Assembly: GCF_034043515.1 (NCBI RefSeq)
Contig: NZ_CP138214.1
Coordinates: forward strand, 3,844,001 to 3,908,000
Length of the DNA: 64,000 nucleotides
From: Pseudomonas sp. MUP55
GTDB lineage: Bacteria > Pseudomonadota > Gammaproteobacteria > Pseudomonadales > Pseudomonadaceae
Reading direction: 5' to 3'
Each line of letters opens with the position of its first letter. Positions within the stretch are counted from its first letter, which is position 1. Made by a program: the position numbers and the translations under genes. Positions 1 to 10,966 of this stretch are shown here, piece after piece. The notes beneath the pieces are model-generated. The model did no database searches. It had not been told where the DNA came from and saw only the letters and a list, made by a program, of their open reading frames with translations.

Positions 1-230
1 GGAGAGCTGTACACGCCGACCTTCAGCCCCTGGGCCAGCAGCAGCGCCGCGACAAAGGCACAGGTGGACCCCTTGCCGTTGGTGCCGGTCACCGTGATCA
101 CACGCGGTGCCGGCCGCCCTAACCCAAGGCGGGCCGCTACCTGCTGCGAGCGCTCCAGGCCCATGTCGATGGCGGACGGATGCAACTGCTCAAGGTAGGC
201 GAGCCATTCGCCAAGGGTACGTTGGGTCAT
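1..230 (-). CDS. folC: Folylpolyglutamate synthase / dihydrofolate synthase, N-terminal part (cut by window edge)
   Basis: Only the first 76 codons lie inside the window. They contain the P-loop GTNGKGST near residue 50, the ATP-binding signature of the Mur-ligase-like FolC family, which adds glutamate to folates in the cytosol. The ATG at 230 overlaps the TGA of accD (ATGA), so the two genes are translationally coupled in the order accD-folC, as in other pseudomonads. The rest of the gene lies beyond position 1. Confidence 0.93.
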   Translation of the reverse strand, partial: MTQRTLGEWLAYLEQLHPSAIDMGLERSQQVAARLGLGRPAPRVITVTGTNGKGSTCAFVAALLLAQGLKVGVYSS

Positions 231-1147
231 AGGTTTTCTGGCACCGGCGGCACGACAATCGGTTCGACTTTAGGCGCGACGTAGACAGGTGTCGGCAGGC
301 CCATCATTTGCGCCAGCAGGTTACCCAGGCGTGGACGCAGCTCACCACGCGGGATGATCAGGTCGATGGCGCCGTGCTCCAACAGGAACTCGCTGCGCTG
401 GAAACCTTCCGGCAGTTTTTCACGCACGGTCTGTTCGATCACGCGTGGGCCGGCAAAGCCGATCAGGGCTTTTGGCTCGCCGACGATCACGTCGCCCAGC
501 ATCGCCAGACTGGCGGAAACGCCGCCGTAGACAGGGTCGGTCAGCACCGAGATGAACGGAATGCCTTCTTCGCGCAGACGCGCCAGTACCGCCGAGGTCT
601 TGGCCATTTGCATCAGGGAAATCAGCGCTTCCTGCATACGCGCACCACCGGAGGCGGCGAAGCAGATCATTGGGCAGCGGTTTTCCAGGGCATAGTTGGC
701 GGCGCGTACAAAACGCTCGCCGACGATGGCACCCATGGAGCCGCCCATGAAGGAGAACTCAAACGCCGAAACCACCACCGGCATGCCCAGCAGCTTACCG
801 CTGACGGAAATCAGCGCGTCTTTCTCGCCGGTCTGCTTCTGCGCACCGACCAGACGGTCCTTGTATTTCTTGCTGTCGCGGAACTTGAGACGGTCGACCG
901 GCTCCAGATCAGCGCCCAACTCGTTGCGGCCGTCGGTATCGAGGAAGATGTCGATACGGGCGCGTGCGCCGATACGCATGTGGTGGTTGCACTTGGGGCA
1001 AACGTCCAGGGTCTTTTCCAGCTCCGGGCGGTACAGCACCGCGTCGCAGGACGGGCACTTGTGCCACAGACCTTCAGGAACCGAGCTTTTCTTCACCTCG
1101 GAACGCATGATCGAAGGGATCAGTTTGTCTACTAACCAGTTGCTCAT
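227..1147 (-). CDS. accD: Acetyl-CoA carboxylase, carboxyltransferase subunit beta
   Basis: The 306-residue product is the beta subunit of the carboxyltransferase that makes malonyl-CoA with AccA in the first step of fatty acid synthesis. A four-cysteine zinc ribbon (CPSC, then CPKC) sits at residues 31-52, followed by the crotonase-like carboxyltransferase core with GGARMQE and [10 protein letters not shown]. The frame is open 11 codons further upstream, but the ATG at 1147 is preceded by GGAG and gives the family N-terminus MSNWLVDKL. The gene overlaps folC by four bases. The 244 bp between it and trpF shows no clear terminator or promoter. Confidence 0.97.
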   Translation of the reverse strand: MSNWLVDKLIPSIMRSEVKKSSVPEGLWHKCPSCDAVLYRPELEKTLDVCPKCNHHMRIGARARIDIFLDTDGRNELGADLEPVDRLKFRDSKKYKDRLVGAQKQTGEKDALISVSGKLLGMPVVVSAFEFSFMGGSMGAIVGERFVRAANYALENRCPMICFAASGGARMQEALISLMQMAKTSAVLARLREEGIPFISVLTDPVYGGVSASLAMLGDVIVGEPKALIGFAGPRVIEQTVREKLPEGFQRSEFLLEHGAIDLIIPRGELRPRLGNLLAQMMGLPTPVYVAPKVEPIVVPPVPENL

Positions 1148-1391
1148 GCTTTCTTTCTCCAGTACCGGTGGCTTGAACACAGCCCCGCGTATGCCCTTGA
1201 GCTAAATTCATATATGGCGATGATGCCGGGGGACGGGGTCAGACGTTCGACCAGCCATTTCCCGCCTGCATCCTCAGCCTTCCAGACAACCTGCCAGCGC
1301 AGGGTTGCCACTTCGTTTCCGGGCCTCCCGCAGGCGGCGCCGGTGCTGTTTTACACAGTGGTAGTTATGGACGGCGGCAGACTGCCAGCCG

Positions 1392-2024
1392 TCACATCGC
1401 ACCGCTGCTGTTGCGCACGGCTTGCACGAATGCGCGAATCTTGTCGTGATCCTTGATGCCCTTGCCCTGCTCCACCCCGCCACTGACATCCACGGCATAC
1501 GGCCCGACCTGCTCGATGGCCCCGCCGACATTCAACGGGGTGAGCCCACCGGCCAGGATAACCGGCTTGCTCAGGCCCTGCGGAATCAGCGACCAGTCGA
1601 ACGCCTCCCCCGTACCACCGGGAACGCCCTCGACGTAGGTGTCCAGCAGAATCCCGCGGGCGCCAGCGTAGGCGGCGCAGGCTGCGGCGATATCGTCTCC
1701 GGCCTTGACTCGCAACGCCTTGATATAGGGGCGCTGATAGCTTTCGCATTCGTCCGGGGTTTCGTCGCCATGAAACTGCAGCATGTCCAGCGGCACGGCA
1801 TCCAGGGTTTCATTGAGTTCGCAACGGCTGGCGTTGACGAACAGGCCCACGGTGGTCACGAACGGCGGCAACGCGGCGATGATGGCCCGCGCCTGCAACA
1901 CATTCACCGCCCGCGGGCTCCTGGCATAAAACACCAGGCCAATGGCATCCGCCCCGGCCTCGACCGCCGCCAACGCGTCTTCGATGCGGGTAATCCCGCA
2001 AATCTTGCTGCGAACGGCTGACAT
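1392..2024 (-). CDS. trpF: Phosphoribosylanthranilate isomerase
   Basis: This 210-residue TIM-barrel enzyme converts N-(5-phosphoribosyl)anthranilate to CdRP in tryptophan synthesis. The N-terminal KICGITR carries the catalytic cysteine, and VDVSGGVE near the C-terminus carries the catalytic aspartate and phosphate-binding loop. Length is normal for the monofunctional form. It lies 64 bp downstream of truA on the same strand, away from the other trp genes, as usual in Pseudomonas. Confidence 0.96.
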   Translation of the reverse strand: MSAVRSKICGITRIEDALAAVEAGADAIGLVFYARSPRAVNVLQARAIIAALPPFVTTVGLFVNASRCELNETLDAVPLDMLQFHGDETPDECESYQRPYIKALRVKAGDDIAAACAAYAGARGILLDTYVEGVPGGTGEAFDWSLIPQGLSKPVILAGGLTPLNVGGAIEQVGPYAVDVSGGVEQGKGIKDHDKIRAFVQAVRNSSGAM

Positions 2025-2088
2025 AACCTAGAAACCTCAGGGGTTGCACCGAGAAAGTCCCGGATGGTAACAAAAGCTTTTCCAGGCG

Positions 2089-2913
2089 TCAGCCGCCAAG
2101 TTCGCTGAAACCGGTGAGGAAGTGTGGCCCGAGAAAACGTTCCGGCAACTCGAACTCGTCGCGGTACTCCACATCCACCAGGTACAGACCGAACGGATGG
2201 GCCGTGACCCCGCCTGTACGGCGGATGCGGCTTTGCAGCACTTCCCTGGCCCATTCCACCGGACGCTCGCCGGTACCGATGGTCATCAGCACGCCCGCAA
2301 TGTTGCGCACCATGTGGTGCAGGAACGCCCCGGCACGGATATCCAGCACAATCATCTTGCCATGACGGGTCACGCGCAAATGATGGACTTCCTTGATCGG
2401 CGACTTGGCCTGGCACTGGCCAGCACGGAACGCGCTGAAATCATGCACACCCACCAGGTGCTGCGCGGCCTCGGCCATGCGCTCGGCATCCAGCGGACGG
2501 TGGTTCCAGGTGATTTCCTGGTTGAGGTGCGCCGGGCGGATCTGGTCGTTGTAGATCACATAGCGGTAGCGCCGGGCGATGGCCTTGAAGCGCGCATGAA
2601 AGTGCGCCGGCATGACCTTGGCCCAGGTGACGCTGACATCATGGGGCAAGTTGATATTGGCGCCCATCACCCACGCCTTCATCGAGCGTTCGGCCTGGGT
2701 GTCGAAATGCACCACCTGACCGCAGGCATGCACGCCGGCGTCGGTACGCCCGGCACACATCAGCGACACAGGCGAGTCAGCGACTTTCGACAAAGCGTTT
2801 TCCAGGGTTTCCTGCACCGTCAGCACGCCGGAGGCCTGGCGCTGCCAGCCGCGGTAGCGCGAGCCTTTGTATTCCACGCCGAGGGCGATGCGGTAAAAGC
2901 CTGCGGCCGCCAT
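2089..2913 (-). CDS. truA: tRNA pseudouridine(38-40) synthase
   Basis: TruA isomerises uridines 38-40 in the anticodon arm of many tRNAs. The catalytic aspartate is in GRTDAGVHA near residue 55, and RYRYVIYN and HHMVRNIAG are family motifs. From the first ATG (2913) the product is 274 residues, close to the usual length. The frame stays open 19 codons upstream, but only with non-ATG starts and no clear ribosome site, so I chose 2913. It is followed by trpF in a probable two-gene unit. Confidence 0.94.
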   Translation of the reverse strand: MAAAGFYRIALGVEYKGSRYRGWQRQASGVLTVQETLENALSKVADSPVSLMCAGRTDAGVHACGQVVHFDTQAERSMKAWVMGANINLPHDVSVTWAKVMPAHFHARFKAIARRYRYVIYNDQIRPAHLNQEITWNHRPLDAERMAEAAQHLVGVHDFSAFRAGQCQAKSPIKEVHHLRVTRHGKMIVLDIRAGAFLHHMVRNIAGVLMTIGTGERPVEWAREVLQSRIRRTGGVTAHPFGLYLVDVEYRDEFELPERFLGPHFLTGFSELGG

Positions 2914-3076
2914 TTCGGCAGCCGCGTTATCTATATTTGCCAAGAACTGAGAGCCTGATGAGTTGCGCAAAGGCGGGCATTATGCAGGTTTGCGGGAAAA
3001 CTGGCTTGCCTGCGATAACTTCGGGCCGATTTTACTGGAAGAGCACCCCGCCTGCATCACGGCCAAGCCAGCCCCC

Positions 3077-3107
3077 ACAAAAGCAAACGGCGACCCGAAG
3101 GTCGCCG
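3077..3107 (-). terminator. Rho-independent terminator after fimV
   Basis: On the minus strand an 8-bp GC-rich stem with a UUCG-type loop (CGGCGACC/GGTCGCCG, 3088-3107) is followed by a T-rich tract. It sits 19 bp past the fimV stop, between fimV and truA. Confidence 0.85.
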
Positions 3108-3125
3108 CACTGTTCATAGCCTGGC

Positions 3126-5699
3126 TTACGCCAATCGGCCGAGCATTTCCTTGGCCTCGCCGCGCTGGACCTCGTTGCCCTCGGTCAGCACTTCGGAAAG
3201 GATGTCTTTGGCACCATCGGCATCGCCCATGTCGATATAGGCCTGGGCCAGGTCGAGCTTGGTGGCGACTTCATCGGAGCCCGACAGGAAATCGAACTCA
3301 GGTTCGTCGTCACCCATTGCCGCGTCTTCAGCCGTGAAGGACGGCTCGATGGACGGGTGCTCAAGGCTCTGGGACAGACGGTCCAACTCAGCGTTGACGT
3401 CGTCCAGCTCCGAAGCGAACGCATCGGGCTTGGCCACCGATGCAGGCTCGTCAGCCAGCGAGAGGTCGAAATCTTCCGGCAGATCGAAGTCATCCAGCGC
3501 TGCCGGCGTCAGGGTCGGCGGCTCGACGGCAGGCACGTCCTTCATCTGCTCTTCGAGCCCGGACAGGAAGTCGTCATCGGACTGCGCGGAGGCCGGGGCA
3601 TCCAGTTGCAGGTCCAGGTCAAAGTCAGAGAGGTCGTCCGCGCTGTTGTTGGCGGCGGTCTGCTGCTGAAGAAGCGTCTCGAATGTCTGCTGATCGTCCT
3701 TGACCTCAGCCGGCGATGCCGCCTCCAGGTCGTCCAGGCTCAGGTCGAAATCGGTATCGAAAGGCTCCGGCGCTGGCTCTGGCGCGGCCGGCTTGTCTTC
3801 CAGCAAGTCCTTGACGTACTGGGCGTCCAGCGCTGCTGCCGCAACTGCGGCACTCACGCCTGCCGCCAATACGGCCATGGCCGGGAAACGGCCTTTGAGC
3901 TGCTCGACCTGGGCGTGGTTTTCACCATTGGCCACCAGTTGACGCTCCTGGCTGACAAAACCGTTCTTGTCATTTTGCAGGCCGTACACTTCCATCAGCT
4001 TCAAACGCAGGTCGCTGCGCTTGGGCTCCTGCTTGATGGCTTGCTCAAGCACGTCAGCCGCCTGGTTCAGGTGACCACGATCAATATGGGACTGGGCCTG
4101 AGCCAGCGCGTCGCTGGAACTTGGGGCCACGGCAGTCGCCAGCGGCGCCAGCACGGAGGCGACAGTCGGCACCACAGGCTCAACCAGCGGAGTGCGGGCG
4201 GGTGCGGGAGCAGGCGCGGCCGCCAGGGTGACGCTCGGCGGCGGTACTTCCAGGCCTTCGAAACTGTCAGGCGGCAGGTCGCTCTCGATATTCGACGTAA
4301 ATTGCGGTTCTTCAGCCAGCGCTCGCGCCATGCGCAGGTGCTTTTCTTCTTCGAGACGGGCATTGCGATGGCGCACCCACAGCAGCAGGAGCAGCAGCGC
4401 CAGAATCACCGCCGCCCCGCCAAGCACACCGAGCACGACAGGGTTGGTCAGAAGCTCGTTGAACTTGCCTTCGGTGGTCGCAGGTGCCACTACCGGCTTG
4501 GCCGACGCAGGCTCCGGCGCAGGTGCAGGTGCAGGTGCTGCAACCGCTTCCGGGGCCGGCGAGGCCGCCGGGGCTGGGGCCGGCTCACCGGCCAGCTGAG
4601 CTGGCATCGCCGCCGTTGCAGGAGCAACCGCATCACCCTTCTCGGCCTGCAGCCGGGCCAACTGGTCGTTCTTCAGCTGGATCAGCTTTTGCAGCTTGTC
4701 CAACTGGCTTTGCAAATCAGCCGCGCGGCTTTTGAGTTCGTCATTATCGCGGCGGGTGGTGTCGAGCTGCTCCTGAGTCATCGCCAGCTTGTCGCTCAAC
4801 GCGCGGTTATCACCGGCCTTGCCCGCTGCGCCTTTTTTGGCGGCCTCGGCCGAAACCAGGCTCAAGTTATCCTTGGCGTTCGTGCTCGACGGCGCATTGC
4901 CCGTCTCGGTGCGCTTGGTGGCGTCCAACTGGGCCTTGCCCGCCACTTGCCGGCCGGCGGCGCGACGGCCCTGGCGCCAGGCGGCGTTCTGCGCAGCCAC
5001 TTCGGCGATCGCTTGGGGCTGGGCCAGTGCGGTGCTTTGCACGGTGTCCGGCAGGCGCAGGACCTGGCCGGTTTTCAGGCGGTTGATGTTGCCATCGACA
5101 AAGGCATCCGGGTTGAGCGCCTGAATGGCCAGCATGGTCTGTTGCACAGAGCCACCATTGCGATTTTTCTCGGCAATTTCCCACAAAGTATCGCGAGCAG
5201 TGGTGGTATGTTGCGCGGACTTGCTGACGGCGGACCCAGTGCCGGCCGGCGCACTCAAGCGCGGCGCTGGCGCGCTGGCGGTCGGTGCGGGCTGGTCGAA
5301 CTTGGCAGGGTCGAGCAGCACGCTGTAGTCACGCATGAGCCGACCATTGGGCCACTGCACCTGCAACAGGAAGCGCACATAGGAATCGGGCAGCGGTTTG
5401 CTGGAGGTGACACGCACCACGCTGCGGCCATTGGGGTTGACCACGGGCGTAAACGTCAGCTCGTCGAGAAAGGCCTGACGGTCGACACCGGCATCGACGA
5501 ACGCCTGGGACGAGGCCAGGCTCGGGGTGATCTCGGAGGCCGTGAGGCCACCCACGTCGAGCAACTCGATTTCCACCGACAGCGGCTGGTTCAACTTCGA
5601 CTTGAGGGTCATCTCCCCCAGTTGCAGCGCCTGCGCCATACCGGAGGACAGCGCCGAGGCGGCCGCTATTGCTAACACCAGTTTGCGAACTTGAACCAT
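3126..5699 (-). CDS. fimV: FimV-family pilus assembly / polar organisation protein
   Basis: The 857-residue product has a signal peptide (MVQVRKLVLAIAAASALSS), the conserved FimV N-terminal domain, a LysM-like peptidoglycan-binding segment (DTLWEIAEKNRNGG, near residue 170), a coiled coil, a Pro/Ala-rich linker and one membrane helix near residue 425. An acidic cytoplasmic half ends in the conserved C-terminal TPR-like FimV domain (KLDLAQAYIDMGD). In P. aeruginosa FimV supports type IV pilus assembly, twitching and cAMP signalling at the pole. ATG 5699 is preceded by GAGG and starts the signal peptide; the upstream open frame is discarded. Confidence 0.95.
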   Translation of the reverse strand: MVQVRKLVLAIAAASALSSGMAQALQLGEMTLKSKLNQPLSVEIELLDVGGLTASEITPSLASSQAFVDAGVDRQAFLDELTFTPVVNPNGRSVVRVTSSKPLPDSYVRFLLQVQWPNGRLMRDYSVLLDPAKFDQPAPTASAPAPRLSAPAGTGSAVSKSAQHTTTARDTLWEIAEKNRNGGSVQQTMLAIQALNPDAFVDGNINRLKTGQVLRLPDTVQSTALAQPQAIAEVAAQNAAWRQGRRAAGRQVAGKAQLDATKRTETGNAPSSTNAKDNLSLVSAEAAKKGAAGKAGDNRALSDKLAMTQEQLDTTRRDNDELKSRAADLQSQLDKLQKLIQLKNDQLARLQAEKGDAVAPATAAMPAQLAGEPAPAPAASPAPEAVAAPAPAPAPEPASAKPVVAPATTEGKFNELLTNPVVLGVLGGAAVILALLLLLLWVRHRNARLEEEKHLRMARALAEEPQFTSNIESDLPPDSFEGLEVPPPSVTLAAAPAPAPARTPLVEPVVPTVASVLAPLATAVAPSSSDALAQAQSHIDRGHLNQAADVLEQAIKQEPKRSDLRLKLMEVYGLQNDKNGFVSQERQLVANGENHAQVEQLKGRFPAMAVLAAGVSAAVAAAALDAQYVKDLLEDKPAAPEPAPEPFDTDFDLSLDDLEAASPAEVKDDQQTFETLLQQQTAANNSADDLSDFDLDLQLDAPASAQSDDDFLSGLEEQMKDVPAVEPPTLTPAALDDFDLPEDFDLSLADEPASVAKPDAFASELDDVNAELDRLSQSLEHPSIEPSFTAEDAAMGDDEPEFDFLSGSDEVATKLDLAQAYIDMGDADGAKDILSEVLTEGNEVQRGEAKEMLGRLA

Positions 5700-5862
5700 A
5701 GCCTCATCCTTTGTCTGAACACTCCCCGGCCTGCGAGAAGGTTGGTAACCGCTGCCATAAGAGGCATGGCGAGCCGATAGGTCACCGACGCGCTTCTGTT
5801 CCGCTTTGGGCCAAGCATAGCGCTTGGTGAGAATCAATCTACAAATTGGCGCCAAGTATCTT

Positions 5863-6873
5863 TTACGCAAGGCCTTTTATCAACAACTGAGCCAGCTGCA
5901 CGGCGTTCAGCGCAGCGCCTTTGCGTACGTTATCTGACGTCAGCCACAGATTTAGTTCCGCCGGGTCGTCGACACCGGTGCGCACTCGGCCCACATAAAC
6001 AACGTCCTGGCCCACCGCATCGCCTACTGCCGTTGGGTAGTCGCCCGCCTCGACCAGTTCGATCCCCGGCGCCGCATCCAGTTCGCGGTTCACCGCAGCC
6101 AAATCGGCCGGCGCCGCCAACTGCAGCGACACAGTCAGGCTATCGCCAAAAAACACCGGGGCTTGAACGCAGGTTGCGCAAATCTTCAGTAAAGGTGTTT
6201 CCAGCACGGCGCGCAATTCATGTACGAGACGTTTCTCCAGAGCCGTGTGACCTTGGGCATCCGGCGTGCCGACTTGTGCCAGCAGGTTGAAGGCCACTTG
6301 CCGATCAAAGAAAGTCGGCTCCAGCGGGCGCACATTCAACAGCTCGGCGGTTTGCCGGGCCAGCTCACTGACGGCCTCGCGCCCCAGGGCAGACACGGCC
6401 AGGTTGGCGGTGACGCTGACGCGCTGGATATCCAGCAGGCCGCGCAATGGCGCAAGCACCACCGCCAGGTGGGTGGCGCACGGGCTCGGGCTTGCGACCT
6501 GGAAAGGTTTTTTCAAGCCTTTGAGCACAGCAGCATTGGCTTCCGGCACCACTGGCGGTGCCTGCTCGGCCGGCAACGCGCCAGACAGGTCGATCACCGA
6601 GCAACCGGCGGCGATGGCACGCGGGGCGAAGCTCAGGGTCACCGCCGGGCCGGCCGCGAAGAAGGCCAACTGCGCCTTGCTGAAGTCAAACTCATCGACT
6701 TCCTTTACCCGCAGGTTCTTGCCGCGGAACGGTACCGATGCACCGGCGGAGTTGTTACCCGCCAGCAGATACAAAGTGCCTACCGGAAAGTCCAGCTCTT
6801 CGAGAATCTGCACCAGGGTTTCGCCAACGGTACCGGTGGCGCCGATCACGGCGATTTCAAAGGTCTGGGTCAT
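5863..6873 (-). CDS. Aspartate-semialdehyde dehydrogenase-like protein (Usg-1 type paralogue)
   Basis: The 336-residue protein has an N-terminal Rossmann motif (AVIGATGTVGETLV) and the semialdehyde dehydrogenase dimerisation domain. A cysteine lies in SPSPCATHL, roughly where true Asd enzymes carry the catalytic cysteine. It is a divergent paralogue of the asd gene 239 bp upstream; Pseudomonas keeps both between fimV and leuB. Whether it is catalytic is not clear from sequence. The start at 6873 is chosen because the upstream extension is Pro-rich and lacks a ribosome site. Confidence 0.85.
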   Translation of the reverse strand: MTQTFEIAVIGATGTVGETLVQILEELDFPVGTLYLLAGNNSAGASVPFRGKNLRVKEVDEFDFSKAQLAFFAAGPAVTLSFAPRAIAAGCSVIDLSGALPAEQAPPVVPEANAAVLKGLKKPFQVASPSPCATHLAVVLAPLRGLLDIQRVSVTANLAVSALGREAVSELARQTAELLNVRPLEPTFFDRQVAFNLLAQVGTPDAQGHTALEKRLVHELRAVLETPLLKICATCVQAPVFFGDSLTVSLQLAAPADLAAVNRELDAAPGIELVEAGDYPTAVGDAVGQDVVYVGRVRTGVDDPAELNLWLTSDNVRKGAALNAVQLAQLLIKGLA

Positions 6874-6961
6874 GGGGGCTGCCTCGGGCATTGCGGGGAG
6901 CGGCACTTTACCGGGTGGTGCGGGGCGAGGCAATTAAACTGGGGGTTGTGGTGTGGCTGAT

Positions 6962-7045
6962 GGCCCTATCGGGGGCAAGCCCCCTCCCACACTTGAATGT
7001 GTTCACAGGTCAAAATGTGGGAGGGGGCTTGCCCCCGATAGGGCC
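6962..7045. repeat. REPIN: inverted pair of REP sequences
   Basis: Two REP cores face each other (arms starting GGCCCTATCGGGGGCAAGCC) around about 24 bp and form a near-perfect palindrome. It lies between the Asd-like gene and the asd terminator. REPINs of this type are dispersed by RAYT transposases in P. fluorescens; no RAYT gene is in the window. Confidence 0.92.
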
Positions 7046-7056
7046 CGAAAGAACCA

Positions 7057-7095
7057 TAAAAAACCCCGCGCCTGTCACTAGAACGCGGGGTTTTT
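7057..7095 (-). terminator. Terminator after asd
   Basis: Stem AACCCCGCG/CGCGGGGTT with flanking A and T runs, 17 bp past the asd stop. The A/T runs on both sides make it potentially bidirectional. Confidence 0.88.
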
Positions 7096-7111
7096 CAAAG
7101 CCTGCAAGCGA

Positions 7112-8224
7112 TCAACGCTCCAGCAGAATCCGCAGCATGCGACGCAACGGCTCGGCCGCGCCCCACAGCAGTTGGTCGCCAACGGTGAACGCACCGAGGA
7201 ACTGGCTGCCCATGTTCAGCTTGCGCAGACGGCCCACCGGTACATTCAGAGTGCCGGTGACCTTGGTCGGGCTCAGCTCCTGCATGCTGATATCGCGGTT
7301 GTTCGGCACCAGCTTGACCCAAGGGTTGTGCTGGCTGATCAGCCCTTCGATATCGGCGATCGGCACGTCCTTGTTCAGCTTGATGGTCAACGCCTGGCTG
7401 TGGCAGCGCATGGCGCCGATACGTACGCAGATGCCGTCCACCGGGATCGGGTTCTTGAAGCGACCGAGGATCTTGTTGGTCTCGGCCTGAGCCTTCCACT
7501 CTTCGCGGCTCTGGCCGTTCGGCAGTTCCTTGTCGATCCAGGGAATGAGGCTACCGGCCAGTGGCACACCGAAGTTTTCGGTCGGGTAGGCTTCGCTGCG
7601 CATGGCTTCGGCCACGCGACGGTCGATATCGAGGATCGCGCTGGCCGGGTCGGCCAGTTGATCGGCGACCGCGGCGTGAGTCGCGCCCATCTGCTTGATC
7701 AGCTCGCGCATGTTCTGCGCACCGGCGCCGGAAGCAGCCTGATACGTCATGGCGCTCATCCACTCGACCAGGCCAGCCTCGAACAAGCCGCCCAGGCCCA
7801 TCAGCATCAGGCTGACGGTGCAATTGCCGCCGACGTAGTTCTTGGTGCCGGCGTCCAGTTGCTGGTCGATGACCTTGCGGTTGACCGGGTCGAGGATGAT
7901 CACGGCATCGTCCTGCATGCGCAGGCTCGACGCGGCGTCAATCCAGTAGCCCTGCCAGCCGGCTTCGCGCAGCTTGGGGAAGACTTCGCTGGTGTAGTCG
8001 CCACCCTGGCAGGTCAGAATCACATCGAGGGTCTTCAACTCTTCAATGCTGTAGGCGTCCTTGAGCGGAGCAATGTCCTTGCCCACGGACGGACCTTGGC
8101 CACCTACGTTCGAAGTGGTGAAAAACACCGGCTCAATAAGATCGAAATCCTGCTCTTCCAGCATCCGCTGCATGAGCACGGAACCGACCATACCGCGCCA
8201 ACCGATCAGACCTACACGTTTCAT
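7112..8224 (-). CDS. asd: Aspartate-semialdehyde dehydrogenase
   Basis: The 370-residue enzyme reduces aspartyl phosphate to aspartate semialdehyde, feeding lysine/diaminopimelate, threonine and methionine synthesis. It has the NADP-binding start [11 protein letters not shown] and the catalytic cysteine in [10 protein letters not shown] near residue 135. Length and sequence fit the gamma-proteobacterial Asd class. A terminator between leuB and asd suggests at least partly separate transcription. Confidence 0.96.
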   Translation of the reverse strand: MKRVGLIGWRGMVGSVLMQRMLEEQDFDLIEPVFFTTSNVGGQGPSVGKDIAPLKDAYSIEELKTLDVILTCQGGDYTSEVFPKLREAGWQGYWIDAASSLRMQDDAVIILDPVNRKVIDQQLDAGTKNYVGGNCTVSLMLMGLGGLFEAGLVEWMSAMTYQAASGAGAQNMRELIKQMGATHAAVADQLADPASAILDIDRRVAEAMRSEAYPTENFGVPLAGSLIPWIDKELPNGQSREEWKAQAETNKILGRFKNPIPVDGICVRIGAMRCHSQALTIKLNKDVPIADIEGLISQHNPWVKLVPNNRDISMQELSPTKVTGTLNVPVGRLRKLNMGSQFLGAFTVGDQLLWGAAEPLRRMLRILLER

Positions 8225-8241
8225 CGCAACTACACCTTGTT

Positions 8242-8282
8242 AAAAAGTGGGCCGTCTTGCAGCGACAACTGCAAGCGGGCCC
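8242..8282 (-). terminator. Terminator after leuB
   Basis: On the minus strand GGGCC and CTTGCAG pair with CTGCAAG and GGCCC (12 bp with a 2x2 internal loop). The stem is followed by CTTTTT immediately before asd. Confidence 0.82.
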
Positions 8283-8288
8283 GAGAGA

Positions 8289-9371
<1,083 letters not shown>

Positions 9372-9424
9372 GCGTTCCTCATTTCATCAAGCGACCTGCC
9401 CATGGGCAGGTCGGGAAAAATCAA

Positions 9425-10189
9425 TCAGCGTTCGGCCCACACCACCAGCACGTCGGTGCTGAAGGTGCCGTCGGCTTGAATTTCGTAATAATCGCGCACT
9501 TCCTGACCCATCGCCTGTTGCAGCTCAAGGATCGCCGCGCGCAAGGCCGGCGGTGTGCGCATGCGCTCGACCCACGAGGTGTATTCCAGGCGCAGGCGTT
9601 GGCGGCTGCTGTTGCGTACCTGCAAGCCGGCTTCGCTGAGCTGGCGCATCCACTCGGCGGCAGAGTAATCGCGCACATGGCTGGTGTCGCGCAATACTTC
9701 GACCGTTTGCAGGTAGGTGTCCAGCAACGGGCTGCCCGGGGACAACACATCCACGAAGGCCGCCACGCCGCCGGGCTTGAGCACTCGACGCACTTCACGC
9801 AAGGCCAGGCCGAGGTCGCTCCAGTGGTGGGCCGAGTAGCGGCTGAAGACGAAGTCGAATTCGCCATCGGCGAACGGCAGGCGTTCGGCGGCGCCGTTAA
9901 CGGTGCTGATATTGGTGAAGCCGCGATCTTGCGCAGCGGCAGCGACCACATCGAGCATCTGCTGGGACAGGTCGTAGGCGACCACGTCCTTGACCAGTGG
10001 CGCCACCTGGAAGCTGACATGCCCGGCACCGCACCCCAGGTCCAGCAGGCGAGCAGCGCCCTGCCCGGCCAGTTCGGCCTGCAGCAGCGCGAATTCGGTG
10101 CCCTGGGCGTGTACGGCGCTGCTCAGGTAGGCCGAGGCTTGCTCGCCGAATTGTTTTTGCACGACTTGGGTGTGGGCGGTGCTGGTCAT
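9425..10189 (-). CDS. Class I SAM-dependent methyltransferase (UbiE/COQ5-like), lodged among leu genes
   Basis: The 254-residue product carries motif I LLDLGCGAGHVSFQ near residue 47 and downstream motifs (ERLPFADGEFDFVFSRYSAHHW, shown here as ERLPFADGEF and FSRYSAHHW) of the Methyltransf_11 type. The substrate is not evident. The ATG at 10189 gives the N-terminus MTSTAHTQVVQKQF; an upstream extension of the frame runs through the REPIN and is not coding. A methyltransferase between leuD and leuB is a feature of Pseudomonas; no direct role in leucine synthesis is known to me. Confidence 0.85.
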   Translation of the reverse strand: MTSTAHTQVVQKQFGEQASAYLSSAVHAQGTEFALLQAELAGQGAARLLDLGCGAGHVSFQVAPLVKDVVAYDLSQQMLDVVAAAAQDRGFTNISTVNGAAERLPFADGEFDFVFSRYSAHHWSDLGLALREVRRVLKPGGVAAFVDVLSPGSPLLDTYLQTVEVLRDTSHVRDYSAAEWMRQLSEAGLQVRNSSRQRLRLEYTSWVERMRTPPALRAAILELQQAMGQEVRDYYEIQADGTFSTDVLVVWAER

Positions 10190-10223
10190 GGGGGCTTTCC
10201 TTGGGTTTTGTGTTGTTAACACT

Positions 10224-10299
10224 GGCCTTATCGGGGGCAAGCCCCCTCCCACATTTGAAATGCGTACACCTGTGGGAGGGGGCTTGCCCCCGATGGCGG
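10224..10299. repeat. REPIN between leuD and the methyltransferase
   Basis: Inverted REP cores (TATCGGGGGCAAGCCCCC and GGGGGCTTGCCCCCGAT) around a short loop; same family as the element at 6962. It lies just upstream of the methyltransferase start and 15 bp past the leuD stop. Confidence 0.9.
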
Positions 10300-10313
10300 C
10301 GGTCCTGCCTACA

Positions 10314-10955
10314 TCAATCGCGAAACAACCAAGGCTGGCTGGCCCGATGCTTGGCTTCAAACGCCGCAATCGCGTCACCGTCCTGCAAGGTCAGGCCGAT
10401 ATCGTCCAGGCCGTTGATCAAACAGTGCTTGCGAAAGGCGTCGACTTCGAAGTGATACACCTTGCCATCCGGACGGGTCACGGTTTGCGCGGCGAGGTCG
10501 ACGGTCAACTGGTAGCCCTCTTGCGCTTCCACTTGCTTGAACAACTCGTCGACTTCTTCGTCGGTCAGGATGATCGGCAACAGGCCATTCTTGAAGCTGT
10601 TGTTGAAGAAGATGTCGGCATAGCTCGGCGCGATGATGCTGCGAAAGCCATATTCTTCCAGGGCCCACGGCGCGTGTTCACGGCTGGAGCCGCAGCCGAA
10701 GTTTTCCCGGGCCAGCAGCACGCTGGCGCCCTGGTAACGCTCGGCGTTGAGCACGAAGTCCTTGTTCAGCGGGCGCTTGGAGTTGTCCTGGTAGGCGTAG
10801 CCCACGTCCAGGTAGCGCCACTCGTCGAACAGGTTGGGGCCGAAACCGGTGCGCTTGATCGACTTCAGGAACTGCTTGGGGATGATCTGGTCGGTGTCGA
10901 CGTTGGCACGGTCCAACGGCGCGACAAGACCTGTGTGTTGGGTAAAAGCTCTCAT
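10314..10955 (-). CDS. leuD: 3-isopropylmalate dehydratase, small subunit
   Basis: The 213-residue LeuD subunit forms isopropylmalate isomerase with LeuC. The swivel-domain motif [13 protein letters not shown] is at about residue 80 and [12 protein letters not shown] is at the N-terminus. It begins 11 bp after leuC, so the two are co-transcribed. Confidence 0.97.
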   Translation of the reverse strand: MRAFTQHTGLVAPLDRANVDTDQIIPKQFLKSIKRTGFGPNLFDEWRYLDVGYAYQDNSKRPLNKDFVLNAERYQGASVLLARENFGCGSSREHAPWALEEYGFRSIIAPSYADIFFNNSFKNGLLPIILTDEEVDELFKQVEAQEGYQLTVDLAAQTVTRPDGKVYHFEVDAFRKHCLINGLDDIGLTLQDGDAIAAFEAKHRASQPWLFRD

Positions 10956-10966
10956 CGGGTTTTCCT

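Noticed and set aside
3357..5675. A 772-codon plus-strand frame opposite fimV
   Set aside because: It is the antisense of a strongly biased GC-rich gene; the translation is low-complexity and Arg/Leu/Gln-rich with no domain.
9391..9412. CGACCTGCCC-ATG-like palindrome between leuB and the methyltransferase as a terminator
   Set aside because: The stem is good, but no T-run follows on either strand, so a terminator is not supported.
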